Counted from the stretch's first letter, positions 1 through 6,564 are shown. The stretch: 9,680 nucleotides of DNA from Clostridia bacterium (GCA_017501865.1 JAFVWD010000223.1:1-9680); one strand, 5' to 3'. Program-made: numbers and translations. The notes: generated by a model from the sequence alone, not told the origin.

Positions 1-212
1 GGACTCACCAGATAAGAGTGCACTTTTCTCACAGAGGAACACCCGTTGCAGGTGATGCGGTTTACGGAAATCCAAAGAAAACCTATGGACTTAACGGGCA
101 ATGCCTGCATGCGGCTGTTTTAGGCTTTATTCACCCTATAACAAATGAATATCTTGAATTTTCTTCAGATTTACCGGATTATTTTAAAGACTTTTTAAGG
201 AGACTCGATTGA
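1..212 (+). CDS. RluA-family pseudouridine synthase, C-terminal fragment (5' end outside the window)
   Basis: This is the last 69 codons of a gene that begins left of the window. Reading from base 3 gives THQIRVHFSHRGTPVAGD, followed by AVYG. This is the conserved THQIRVH...G.P..GD..YG block of RluA/RluC/RluD pseudouridine synthases, which convert specific uridines in 23S rRNA or tRNA to pseudouridine. The catalytic Asp lies in the missing upstream part, so the exact rRNA or tRNA target cannot be assigned. The GTG at base 18 falls inside this conserved block and is not a real start. The stop codon TGA (210-212) overlaps the ATG of the next gene by one base, which suggests translational coupling. 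The family assignment is firm; the subfamily is open. Confidence 0.9.
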   Translation, partial: THQIRVHFSHRGTPVAGDAVYGNPKKTYGLNGQCLHAAVLGFIHPITNEYLEFSSDLPDYFKDFLRRLD

Positions 213-1051
213 TGTCGGATATATATTCAAAATGGTTGATTGTTTCAGATGTTGACGGAACACTTAACAATAAAATCAGGAAATTGCCTGAAATAAACAG
301 ATTGAAAATAAAAGAATATGTTGACAAGGGTGGGTACTTCACTCTTTGCTCCGGACGAAATCTTCAGTCTATAACACCACACTATAAAAAGCTTTCAATA
401 GAAACACCGGCTATATTTTTAAACGGTGCAGGAATATATGATTTTAAAACAGAAAAATTACTCAGCTTTACAGGTGTTGAAAGCGAAGCAGAGGAAGCAA
501 TAATTGAGTGTGCAAATCTTGTGAAATCGGCACAGGTTTCTGTTTTTACAGATAATATGATTTATCATATAAAGCCTAAAACATTTGGTTACATAATGTC
601 TTGGGCAGATAATTTGGATAATACTGTCTGCAAGGGCTTTGATGAGGTTCCTCGCGGTAGATGGGGTAAAATAATCTTTTTCGGCTTACCTCATACATTG
701 AAAAAGGTTTTGGAATTTTTTAACAAGGATGAAGTTAAACCGCTTTGTAACACATTCAGAAGCTCGCTTCTTACAGTTGAGGTTGTTGCAAAGGATGTTG
801 ATAAAGGAAAGGCTGTTTTACGTCTTGCAGAATTGTTGGGAATAGAACGCGGAAACATAGGGGCAATAGGTGATTATTACAACGATGTTGCTATGCTGAA
901 ATCTGTTGAACACCCTGCCTGCTGCGGTCAGGCTCCCAAGGATATAAAGGCTTTGGCAGAATACGTTACTTGTCATTGTAATAATGGTGCGGTAGCAGAT
1001 TTTATAAATTATATTGAAAATAAATATATTGAAAATAAAACGGAGGGATAA
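212..1051 (+). CDS. Cof-type HAD-superfamily phosphatase
   Basis: The 279-residue product is a haloacid-dehalogenase hydrolase of the Cof/YbiV type (cytosolic Mg-dependent phosphatases, usually of sugar phosphates or related small molecules). All four HAD motifs are visible: motif I DVDGTL with nucleophile Asp13 and Asp15; motif II Ser47 in LCSGRN; motif III Lys198 in VDKGKA; and motif IV GDYYND with Asp221 and Asp225. The region between motifs II and III (about residues 80-190) fits the C2-type cap of this family, and the length is usual. The ATG at 212 is preferred over the TTG at 209 because AAGGAG at 197-202 then sits nine bases upstream. The C-terminal half is cysteine-rich (ACCGQA and TCHC, residues 236-256). 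The last residues contain a duplicated YIENK. The gene lies two bases before the transketolase pair, so a sugar phosphate is a reasonable but unproven substrate. Confidence 0.9.
   Translation: MSDIYSKWLIVSDVDGTLNNKIRKLPEINRLKIKEYVDKGGYFTLCSGRNLQSITPHYKKLSIETPAIFLNGAGIYDFKTEKLLSFTGVESEAEEAIIECANLVKSAQVSVFTDNMIYHIKPKTFGYIMSWADNLDNTVCKGFDEVPRGRWGKIIFFGLPHTLKKVLEFFNKDEVKPLCNTFRSSLLTVEVVAKDVDKGKAVLRLAELLGIERGNIGAIGDYYNDVAMLKSVEHPACCGQAPKDIKALAEYVTCHCNNGAVADFINYIENKYIENKTEG
1010..1039 (+). repeat. Perfect in-frame 15-bp tandem duplication at the 3' end of the HAD gene
   Basis: TATATTGAAAATAAA occurs twice with no gap (1010-1024 and 1025-1039). Because the unit is a multiple of three, it adds five residues without a frameshift, giving YIENK twice just before the C-terminal TEG. 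It probably arose by replication slippage and lies outside the catalytic motifs. Confidence 0.85.
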
Positions 1052-1053
1052 AG

Positions 1054-1896
1054 ATGGATATTAACGCAAAAAAAGAACTCAGCAAAATTGCCGTGAATGT
1101 TCGCAAAGGTATTATTGAGGGTACATTTAATGCGAAGTCAGGTCATCCGGGCGGTTCATTATCAATTGCAGAGGTTCTTACATATCTTTATTTTAAGGAG
1201 ATGAACGTTGATCCTGAAAAACCTGTTATGGAGGAAAGAGATCGTTTTGTTCTTTCTAAGGGGCATGCCGCACCGGCACTCTATGCTGTTATGGCACACA
1301 GAGGATTTTTCCCGGTTGAAGAGCTCAAAACTCTTCGTAAGGTGGATTCAAAATTACAAGGTCACCCGAGTATGAGATATTTAGAGGGTGTTGACATAAG
1401 CACAGGTTCTCTCGGGCAGGGAATTTCTGCTGCTTGCGGAATGGCTTTGGGCTCTAAGCTTAAAGGTGACACCTTCAGAGTTTACACCATTTTAGGTGAT
1501 GGTGAAATTCAGGAAGGTCAGGTTTGGGAGGCTGCTATGTATGCTTCCGCTAAGAAGCTTGACAACCTGGTTGCTGTTATTGATAATAATAATCTTCAGA
1601 TTGACGGAAGTGTTGAGGAGGTTAACTCACCATATCCTATCCCCGAAAAATTCAAGGCATTCGGTTGGAATGTTATAGAAATTGATGCTCACGATTTTGA
1701 ACAGATTGAAGCTGCCTTCAAGCAAGCACGCGAATGCAAGGGCAAGCCAACAGCAATTGTTCAGAAGAGTGTAAAGGGTAAAGGCATTTCGTTTATGGAA
1801 AATCAGGTTAGCTGGCACGGTTCTGCTCCTAACGCAGAGCAATATGAGGCAGCAATAAAAGAACTTGATGCTTTACTTGAAGAATTGGAGGGTTAA
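1054..1896 (+). CDS. tkt: Transketolase, N-terminal (thiamine-diphosphate diphosphate-binding) subunit
   Basis: This 280-residue protein corresponds to the N-terminal third of a full-length transketolase. It is the PP domain of a split enzyme that transfers two-carbon ketol units between sugar phosphates in the non-oxidative pentose phosphate pathway. Visible family residues are His31 in SGHPGG, His71 in SKGHAAP, His104 in QGHPSM, and GSLGQG at 118-123. The ThDP/Mg motif starts at GDG (148-150) with Glu154 and ends at the NNN of 178-180. His255 lies in the C-terminal WHG. The start is an ATG six bases after GGAGGGA (1042-1048). The C-terminal subunit follows after three bases, so the two halves should be made together and form a heteromeric enzyme. 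Split transketolases are common in Clostridia and archaea. Whether this is the housekeeping enzyme or a pathway-specific one cannot be decided from the sequence alone. Confidence 0.95.
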   Translation: MDINAKKELSKIAVNVRKGIIEGTFNAKSGHPGGSLSIAEVLTYLYFKEMNVDPEKPVMEERDRFVLSKGHAAPALYAVMAHRGFFPVEELKTLRKVDSKLQGHPSMRYLEGVDISTGSLGQGISAACGMALGSKLKGDTFRVYTILGDGEIQEGQVWEAAMYASAKKLDNLVAVIDNNNLQIDGSVEEVNSPYPIPEKFKAFGWNVIEIDAHDFEQIEAAFKQARECKGKPTAIVQKSVKGKGISFMENQVSWHGSAPNAEQYEAAIKELDALLEELEG

Positions 1897-1899
1897 GCA

Positions 1900-2844
1900 A
1901 TGGCAGAAGTAATTAAAACCGCAACTCGTGATGCTTACGGTAAAGCATTGGTAGAGCTTGGTGAAAAAAATAAAAATGTTGTTGTTCTTGATGCTGACCT
2001 TGCAGCTGCAACAAAAACAGGAGCATTTAAAAAGGCTTTCCCTGAAAGATTTTTTGATACAGGAATTGCCGAATCAAATATGATGAGTCTTGCGGGCGGT
2101 CTCGCAACAACAGGATATACAGTTTTTGCAAGTACATTTGCAATGTTTGCTGCAGGCAGAGCTTTTGAACAGGTGAGAAACACTATTGCATATCCGCATC
2201 TCAATGTAAAAATCGGCGCTACACATGCGGGTATTTCAGTAGGCGAGGATGGTGCGAGCCATCAGTGCTGTGAAGATATTGCTTTAATGCGTTCTATTCC
2301 GGGAATGGTTATTATTAACCCGGCAGACGATATTGAAGCAAGGGCTGCGGTATTTGCGGCAGCTGAGCACGACGGTCCTGTATATATGCGCTTTGGTCGT
2401 CTTGCTGTGCCGAGAGTTTTTGATGAAAATTATAAATTCGAAATCGGAAAAGCGGTAACACTTGAAGAGGGTACAGACGTTACAATTATAGCAACAGGTC
2501 TTATGGTGAATGAGGCTATTGAAGCTACAAAAGCACTTAAGGCTGAAGGTATTTCTGTTGAGCTTATCAATATGCATACCATTAAGCCTCTTGATAAAGA
2601 AACTGTTATAAAAGCAGCGAAGAAAACAGGCTGTATTGTTACAGCAGAAGAACACAATGTTATTGGTGGTCTTGGCAGTGCAGTAAGCGAAGCGGTTTGT
2701 GAAGAATGTCCGGTTCCTGTTGTAAAGGTTGGTGTTAATGACACCTTCGGCAAATCAGGTCCTGCAGTAGATTTACTTCACATTTACGGACTCGATGCTG
2801 AAAACATTGTAAAGCACGCTAAAATTGCAATTTCTAAAAAATAA
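1900..2844 (+). CDS. tkt: Transketolase, C-terminal (pyrimidine-binding plus C-terminal domain) subunit
   Basis: This 314-residue protein is the partner of the preceding gene and carries the Pyr domain and C-terminal domain. Glu58 in DTGIAESN matches the Glu that activates the aminopyrimidine of ThDP. The THAGISVGEDGASHQ block (residues 108-122) includes His109 and His121, which line the substrate channel in known transketolases. Residues from about 185 to the end form the transketolase C-terminal domain (TIIATG, INMHTIKPLD, AEEHNVIGGLG). GGAGGG (1887-1892) lies inside the end of the upstream gene, seven bases before the ATG, consistent with tight coupling. The PVYMRFGR segment (residues 160-167) is typical of the split and DXS-like branch. 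No key residue appears to be missing. It is followed ten bases later by rhamnose isomerase. Confidence 0.95.
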   Translation: MAEVIKTATRDAYGKALVELGEKNKNVVVLDADLAAATKTGAFKKAFPERFFDTGIAESNMMSLAGGLATTGYTVFASTFAMFAAGRAFEQVRNTIAYPHLNVKIGATHAGISVGEDGASHQCCEDIALMRSIPGMVIINPADDIEARAAVFAAAEHDGPVYMRFGRLAVPRVFDENYKFEIGKAVTLEEGTDVTIIATGLMVNEAIEATKALKAEGISVELINMHTIKPLDKETVIKAAKKTGCIVTAEEHNVIGGLGSAVSEAVCEECPVPVVKVGVNDTFGKSGPAVDLLHIYGLDAENIVKHAKIAISKK

Positions 2845-2854
2845 GAGGTAATTA

Positions 2855-4105
2855 ATGATGGCAACAAGATACGAAAGTGCAAAAGAGATATATGCTTCCT
2901 TCGGTGTTGATACCGAAAAGGCTTTAGAGACTCTTTCGGATGTAAAAATTTCAATGCATTGCTGGCAAGGCGATGATATTAACGGCTTTGAAAGCAACGA
3001 AGCTCTTTCAGGCGGTATTCAGGCTACAGGTAATTATCCCGGCAAAGCAAGAACACCTGAAGAATTGATGAGCGATATTGATTTTGCGTTGAAGCTTATT
3101 CCGGGTACACATAAAATTAATCTTCATGCGATTTATGCAATTACAGATGGAACAGTTTCACGCGATAAATTAAAACCTGAGCATTTTAAAAAATGGGTTG
3201 ATTTTGCAAAAGCGAGAGGCTTAGGAATTGATATTAACCCTACACTTTTCTCACACCCTATGGCTGCAGACGGTCTGACCCTTTCCCATCCTGATGAAAA
3301 GGTAAGAAGATTCTGGATTGACCATTGTAAAGCAATGCGCGAAATTGGTGCATACTTCGGAAAAGAATTGGGAATAACTTGTTTGAATAATGTTTGGATT
3401 CCTGATGGTTATAAAGAGGTTCCTGCAGACAGATTTGGTCCTCGTCAGAGACTCAAAGAATCTCTCGATGAAATTTTCTCGGTGAAATACGATAAAAGGT
3501 ATCTTGTAGATTCAGTAGAATCAAAGGTTTTCGGTATTGGCATTGAGTCTTATACCGTAGGTTCTCACGAGTTTTATATGAACTATGCTGCAAAAAATGA
3601 GGGGATTATGTGCCTTTTGGATAATGGTCACTTCCATCCTACAGAGGTTTGTTCAGATAAAATTCCGTCACTCCTTCTTTTCTCAGAAAATCTTGCTCTT
3701 CATGTTACAAGAGGTGTTCGTTGGGACAGTGACCATGTTGTGGCATTTGAAGATGAATTAAAAGAAATGGCAAAAGAGCTTGTTCGTTGTAATGCACTCA
3801 AGAGAACATTTATAGGACTTGATTTCTTTGATGCATCAATAAACAGAGTTGCAGCCTGGGTAATTGGTACAAGAAATCTTCAGAAGGCACTTTTGTTTGC
3901 GCTTCTTACTCCGTTTGAAGAATTAAAAAAGTGTCAGGATGAAGGCGATTTCACAAAGATGTTTGCACTTTCAGAAGAGTTAAAAACACTTCCGCTCTTT
4001 GATGTGTGGGAAGAGTTTTGTTCAAGAAATAATGTACCTTCAAAAAACGAATGGTTTGATAAAGTTTTAGATTACGAAAAAAATGTATTAAGTGTCAGAG
4101 GTTGA
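2855..4105 (+). CDS. rhaA: L-rhamnose isomerase
   Basis: RhaA converts L-rhamnose to L-rhamnulose in the cytosol, the first step of rhamnose breakdown. The 416-residue length is close to the E. coli enzyme (419). The N-terminal KISMHCWQGDDINGFE and the block from IESYTVGSHEF (230-240) to LLDNGHFHPTE (254-264) are family signatures. By position relative to E. coli RhaA, His259, Asp291 and Asp293 (RWDSDHV) are the manganese ligands, and the GLDFFDASINRVAAW block (321-335) is intact. Two adjacent ATGs (2855 and 2858) could start translation. AGAGGT (2844-2849) sits five bases before the first and eight before the second, so the second may be the real start. The rhamnulose-phosphate aldolase gene follows after six bases, but no rhamnulokinase gene lies in the run. 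Confidence 0.97.
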   Translation: MMATRYESAKEIYASFGVDTEKALETLSDVKISMHCWQGDDINGFESNEALSGGIQATGNYPGKARTPEELMSDIDFALKLIPGTHKINLHAIYAITDGTVSRDKLKPEHFKKWVDFAKARGLGIDINPTLFSHPMAADGLTLSHPDEKVRRFWIDHCKAMREIGAYFGKELGITCLNNVWIPDGYKEVPADRFGPRQRLKESLDEIFSVKYDKRYLVDSVESKVFGIGIESYTVGSHEFYMNYAAKNEGIMCLLDNGHFHPTEVCSDKIPSLLLFSENLALHVTRGVRWDSDHVVAFEDELKEMAKELVRCNALKRTFIGLDFFDASINRVAAWVIGTRNLQKALLFALLTPFEELKKCQDEGDFTKMFALSEELKTLPLFDVWEEFCSRNNVPSKNEWFDKVLDYEKNVLSVRG

Positions 4106-4111
4106 TTTTTA

Positions 4112-4936
4112 ATGTATAAAAGTATAATAGAAGCACCTTTTATAAAGGGTTATGCAAGAATGGCACAAGAGGGCTATCTTAAAGGTTGGCATGAAAGAAA
4201 TGGTGGTAATCTTACCTATAGAATAAAAAAAGAGGAAATAGAAGAGGTTACTGCATTTCTTGATTTGAGCAAAGAATTTGTGCCTATAGGTGCTACTGTA
4301 AAAAATCTCAGAAACGAATATTTTTTAGTTTCGGGCAGCGGTAAATATTTCAGCAATATTCAATGCGCTACTGAGGAAAATGTTGCAATTATTGAAATTG
4401 ATGATTCAGGAGAAAATTACAGAATTGTGTGGGGGCTTGTAAATGGCGGTAAGCCTACAAGCGAGCTTCCGGCACATCTTATGAATCATTCTGTTAAAAA
4501 GGAAGCAATTAACGGTGAGCACAGAGTCATTTACCATGCACATCCGGTGAATTCTATTGCAATAACATTTGTTTTTCCGCTTGAGTCAAAGGTGATTTCT
4601 CATTTGCTTTGGGAAATGATGACAGAATGTCCTATTATATTCCCTCAGGGTGTGGGTGTTGTTCCGTGGATGGTTCCGGGAGGAGAGAAAATTGCTATAG
4701 CTTCTTCCGAGCTTATGAAAAAGTACGATGCAATTATATGGGCACACCATGGTGTTTTCTGTTCTGGTACGGATTTTGACCTTACTTTTGGTCTTATGGA
4801 TACAATTGAAAAGGCTGCAGAAATACTTGTAAAGGTTCAATCTATGGGTGGAATTAAGCAAACTATTTCAAATGATGGCTTCAGAGAATTAGGTAAGGCA
4901 TTTAATGTTACTATAAATCCTGATTATCTGGATTGA
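4112..4936 (+). CDS. rhaD: L-rhamnulose-1-phosphate aldolase
   Basis: RhaD is a zinc-dependent class II aldolase that splits L-rhamnulose 1-phosphate into dihydroxyacetone phosphate and L-lactaldehyde. The 274-residue length equals that of the E. coli enzyme. Expected active-site residues are present one position later than in E. coli numbering: Glu118 in SELPAH, His142 and His144 in YHAHPVN, and His213 in WAHHGVF. GNLTYR (32-37) and SGSGKYF (74-80) match the phosphate-binding parts of the fold. AGAGG (4097-4101) lies ten bases before the ATG, overlapping the end of rhaA. This is the last gene of the plus-strand run. I found no convincing hairpin terminator after it, so read-through towards the next gene is possible. 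No lactaldehyde reductase, aldehyde dehydrogenase or microcompartment gene is nearby to handle the lactaldehyde. Confidence 0.97.
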   Translation: MYKSIIEAPFIKGYARMAQEGYLKGWHERNGGNLTYRIKKEEIEEVTAFLDLSKEFVPIGATVKNLRNEYFLVSGSGKYFSNIQCATEENVAIIEIDDSGENYRIVWGLVNGGKPTSELPAHLMNHSVKKEAINGEHRVIYHAHPVNSIAITFVFPLESKVISHLLWEMMTECPIIFPQGVGVVPWMVPGGEKIAIASSELMKKYDAIIWAHHGVFCSGTDFDLTFGLMDTIEKAAEILVKVQSMGGIKQTISNDGFRELGKAFNVTINPDYLD

Positions 4937-4980
4937 TTTACTACTGTTATAAAATTTTTACAAAAAACATTATATTTTTA
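4937..4980. other. Short AT-rich spacer after rhaD with no clear terminator
   Basis: The bases between the rhaD stop codon and the next promoter contain A and T runs but no stable GC-containing stem followed by T. Termination of the rhamnose run, if it happens here, is not explained by a standard hairpin. Confidence 0.5.
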
Positions 4981-5009
4981 TTGAAAATGCAAAAATTCTG
5001 TGATATAAT
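4981..5009 (+). promoter_or_regulatory. Sigma-A-type promoter with extended -10, upstream of the zinc-ribbon membrane protein gene
   Basis: TTGAAA (4981-4986) is followed after 17 bases by TATAAT (5004-5009), and a TG at 5001-5002 makes an extended -10. Transcription would begin near 5016, about 68 bases before the ATG. This separates the zinc-ribbon gene from the rhamnose run upstream. Confidence 0.8.
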
Positions 5010-5022
5010 GTTTGAGATATAT

Positions 5023-5049
5023 ACGAAACATATGTTTTTAGTGTTTCGT
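5023..5049 (+). promoter_or_regulatory. Nested inverted repeats at the start of the transcript: possible operator or leader hairpin
   Basis: ACGAAACA (5023-5030) and TGTTTCGT (5042-5049) form a perfect 8-bp inverted repeat around an 11-base centre. Inside and overlapping the left arm is the perfect 12-bp palindrome AAACATATGTTT (5026-5037). The repeats begin about seven bases after the predicted transcription start. They could bind a dimeric repressor or fold in the mRNA; the sequence does not say which. Confidence 0.5.
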
Positions 5050-5083
5050 TTACATAATTCTCAATTAGATAGGTGATAAGGTT

Positions 5084-5914
5084 ATGGCTAACTGTCCTAA
5101 GTGTGGTTACAGACTTAAATTTACTGATTTCAGAGCGGAGTGTCCGGGTTGTAATGTTAACCTTATGTTTTACAATCATCAGGAGCGTCTCGCTGAAGAT
5201 GCCGATAAAGCGGAGGCAGAACACATACAAATGCAACCGCGAATTGACCGTGTAAAGTTTGCTTTTATTGGTACAAAGCTTTCTATTGTGCGTTTGATTC
5301 TGTTGTTTGTTCCTATTGGTATGTTGTTTTTACCGCTTGTTCATATTGAAGCAAATTTACCGTTTAAAACAATAGATGCAAATGTTTCTATTCTCAACAT
5401 TGTTATGGATGTTGTTGCTGAAATGGATTTTGACGTTATTATGAAAATGATAACAGGTTCCGAGCTTACAGGACTCGCATTTATTTGTTATTTGCTCTCG
5501 ATTCTTTATATTTTCTTAGCTGCCGTTACAGCTATTATAAGAATTCCTGTTGTTTCAGTTTCATGCTCACCAAAAACAAACGGCGGTGACAGAAATATTA
5601 CACTTTCAACATTAGGTATTATTTTTACAGTTCTCAGCATTATTTCTTTCCTTATTTTCTCAGCACAGATTTCTAATTCATTCGGTGCAATGTATTCAGG
5701 CTCACTTTCTTTTGGTGCTCCTCTTGTAATTCTTGGCTTTGTAGCAGGAATTGTTGTTGATGCACTCATTAAAAAAGAAGATGCAGATGTTAAGTATAAG
5801 GATATTTCAGAGGTTGTAGAAAGAGTTGAAAGAAGAAAAGCTGAAAAAGAAGCAGCTCTCGAAGAAGCAAGACAAATTGTTGAAGCATACGAAAACAAAA
5901 ATGCAATGGCATAA
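5084..5914 (+). CDS. Zinc-ribbon multi-pass membrane protein of unknown function
   Basis: I do not recognise a named family for this 276-residue protein. It opens with a small zinc-ribbon-like module in which Cys4-x2-Cys7 and Cys20-x2-Cys23 could hold one zinc ion. A short charged linker (33-60) follows. There are then four probable membrane segments, at about 66-86, 128-152, 174-196 and 209-229. The region between the first two (87-127) is likely a loop on the far side of the membrane. The tail (about 240-271) is rich in Glu, Lys, Arg and Ala and looks like a soluble helix or coiled coil. With four segments, both ends would lie on the same side, presumably the cytoplasm. AGGTGA (5071-5076) sits seven bases before the ATG. 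It has its own promoter and terminator, so it is probably a single-gene unit. A sensing or scaffold role is possible, but no function can be assigned. Confidence 0.85.
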   Translation: MANCPKCGYRLKFTDFRAECPGCNVNLMFYNHQERLAEDADKAEAEHIQMQPRIDRVKFAFIGTKLSIVRLILLFVPIGMLFLPLVHIEANLPFKTIDANVSILNIVMDVVAEMDFDVIMKMITGSELTGLAFICYLLSILYIFLAAVTAIIRIPVVSVSCSPKTNGGDRNITLSTLGIIFTVLSIISFLIFSAQISNSFGAMYSGSLSFGAPLVILGFVAGIVVDALIKKEDADVKYKDISEVVERVERRKAEKEAALEEARQIVEAYENKNAMA

Positions 5915-5926
5915 TTGAATGTAATT

Positions 5927-5974
5927 AAAAAGTGGTTGTAAAAAACATTTAGTTTTTATACAGCCACTTTTTTT
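5927..5974 (+). terminator. Rho-independent terminator of the zinc-ribbon gene
   Basis: AAAAAGTGGTTGTA (5927-5940) pairs with TACAGCCACTTTTT (5959-5972), with one G-U pair. The inner AAAAAC (5941-5946) and GTTTTT (5952-5957) extend the stem past a one-base bulge. A run of T ends the structure at 5974. It begins 13 bases after the stop codon. The A-rich left flank could let it also act on the minus strand. Confidence 0.88.
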
Positions 5975-5990
5975 GAAGTGAGAATTGTCG

Positions 5991-6027
5991 GATAAAATAA
6001 AAGGCATTGTGTTTTACACAATGCCTT
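5991..6027 (-). terminator. Rho-independent terminator of the DUF4234-like gene
   Basis: AAGGCATTGTG (6001-6011) and CACAATGCCTT (6017-6027) form a perfect 11-bp stem around a short T-rich loop. On the minus strand the stem is followed by TTATTTTATC (6000 down to 5991). The plus-strand flank lacks a T run, so this hairpin serves the minus-strand gene, whose stop codon is 17 bases away. Confidence 0.85.
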
Positions 6028-6044
6028 AATGGTTGTATTATGTT

Positions 6045-6524
6045 TTATTCAGCAACTTCTTCGCCGTCTAAATCAAGAACCTCATCATTACTGAATAAAT
6101 CAACTAATTCTTCTTCAGGTTCAGGAAGGTCGTTATATTTGTTATAAGCATCTGCTATCATATTGTAGTTTTTAATAACAATAAAGCTTGAAATCGGAAT
6201 ACCTGCACCTAAAGCGATGATTCCCAATGTACTGAAAAGACCGACAATTAAACCGCCCTCAGGAATTATAAGCTCATAACGCTCAGCGTTTACCTTGAGT
6301 CTTTCTGCGAGCTTGATTTTCCAGATGATACCATAAATACCAAATGTAATAACACTAAGGAAGAAAGCAAAACCATATTTCATTGTTCTCTTGCCGTCAC
6401 CCTCACAGAGAGTGTTTATGTTTCTGCCTAATTTATGCCAGAAGAAAATAGCATAAATACCTAAAGTGATGCATGATAATAAAAAGAACTTGAAAATACT
6501 TTTCTTAGGAATTCTTGCGTCCAT
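6045..6524 (-). CDS. DUF4234-like small membrane protein with acidic tail
   Basis: This 159-residue protein resembles the DUF4234 family, whose function is unknown. Three hydrophobic stretches lie at about 10-30, 50-70 and 91-117. The first two end in related motifs, ITLGIYAIFFWHKLGRNI and ITFGIYGIIWKIKLAERL, an internal repeat that is characteristic of such proteins. The region from 133 to the end is strongly acidic (PEPEEE, NDE, DLDGEE) and probably soluble. On the minus strand AAAGGGGT lies about seven bases before the ATG, and a good promoter is found further upstream. It converges with the zinc-ribbon gene and diverges from valS. The family call rests on motif memory and was not checked by a search. 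Confidence 0.8.
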   Translation of the reverse strand: MDARIPKKSIFKFFLLSCITLGIYAIFFWHKLGRNINTLCEGDGKRTMKYGFAFFLSVITFGIYGIIWKIKLAERLKVNAERYELIIPEGGLIVGLFSTLGIIALGAGIPISSFIVIKNYNMIADAYNKYNDLPEPEEELVDLFSNDEVLDLDGEEVAE

Positions 6525-6564
6525 AATAAAACCCCTTTATTTACCATTTTAATAGCTAAGGAAC

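Noticed and set aside
209..211. TTG as the start of the HAD gene
   Set aside because: The ATG at 212 has better spacing to AAGGAG and adds only one residue less; TTG would give no conserved sequence.
1935..2753. Several minus-strand open frames inside the transketolase C-terminal gene
   Set aside because: They overlap a gene with clear family motifs, and their low-complexity Ser/Cys/Phe-rich products look like reverse-complement artefacts.
4937..4980. Possible terminator after rhaD
   Set aside because: Only weak A/T pairing is present, with no GC-containing stem followed by a T tract.
4970..5236. Open reading frame of 88 codons on the minus strand
   Set aside because: It runs through the promoter and the start of the zinc-ribbon gene, has no recognisable motif, and its composition is that of AT-rich antisense DNA.
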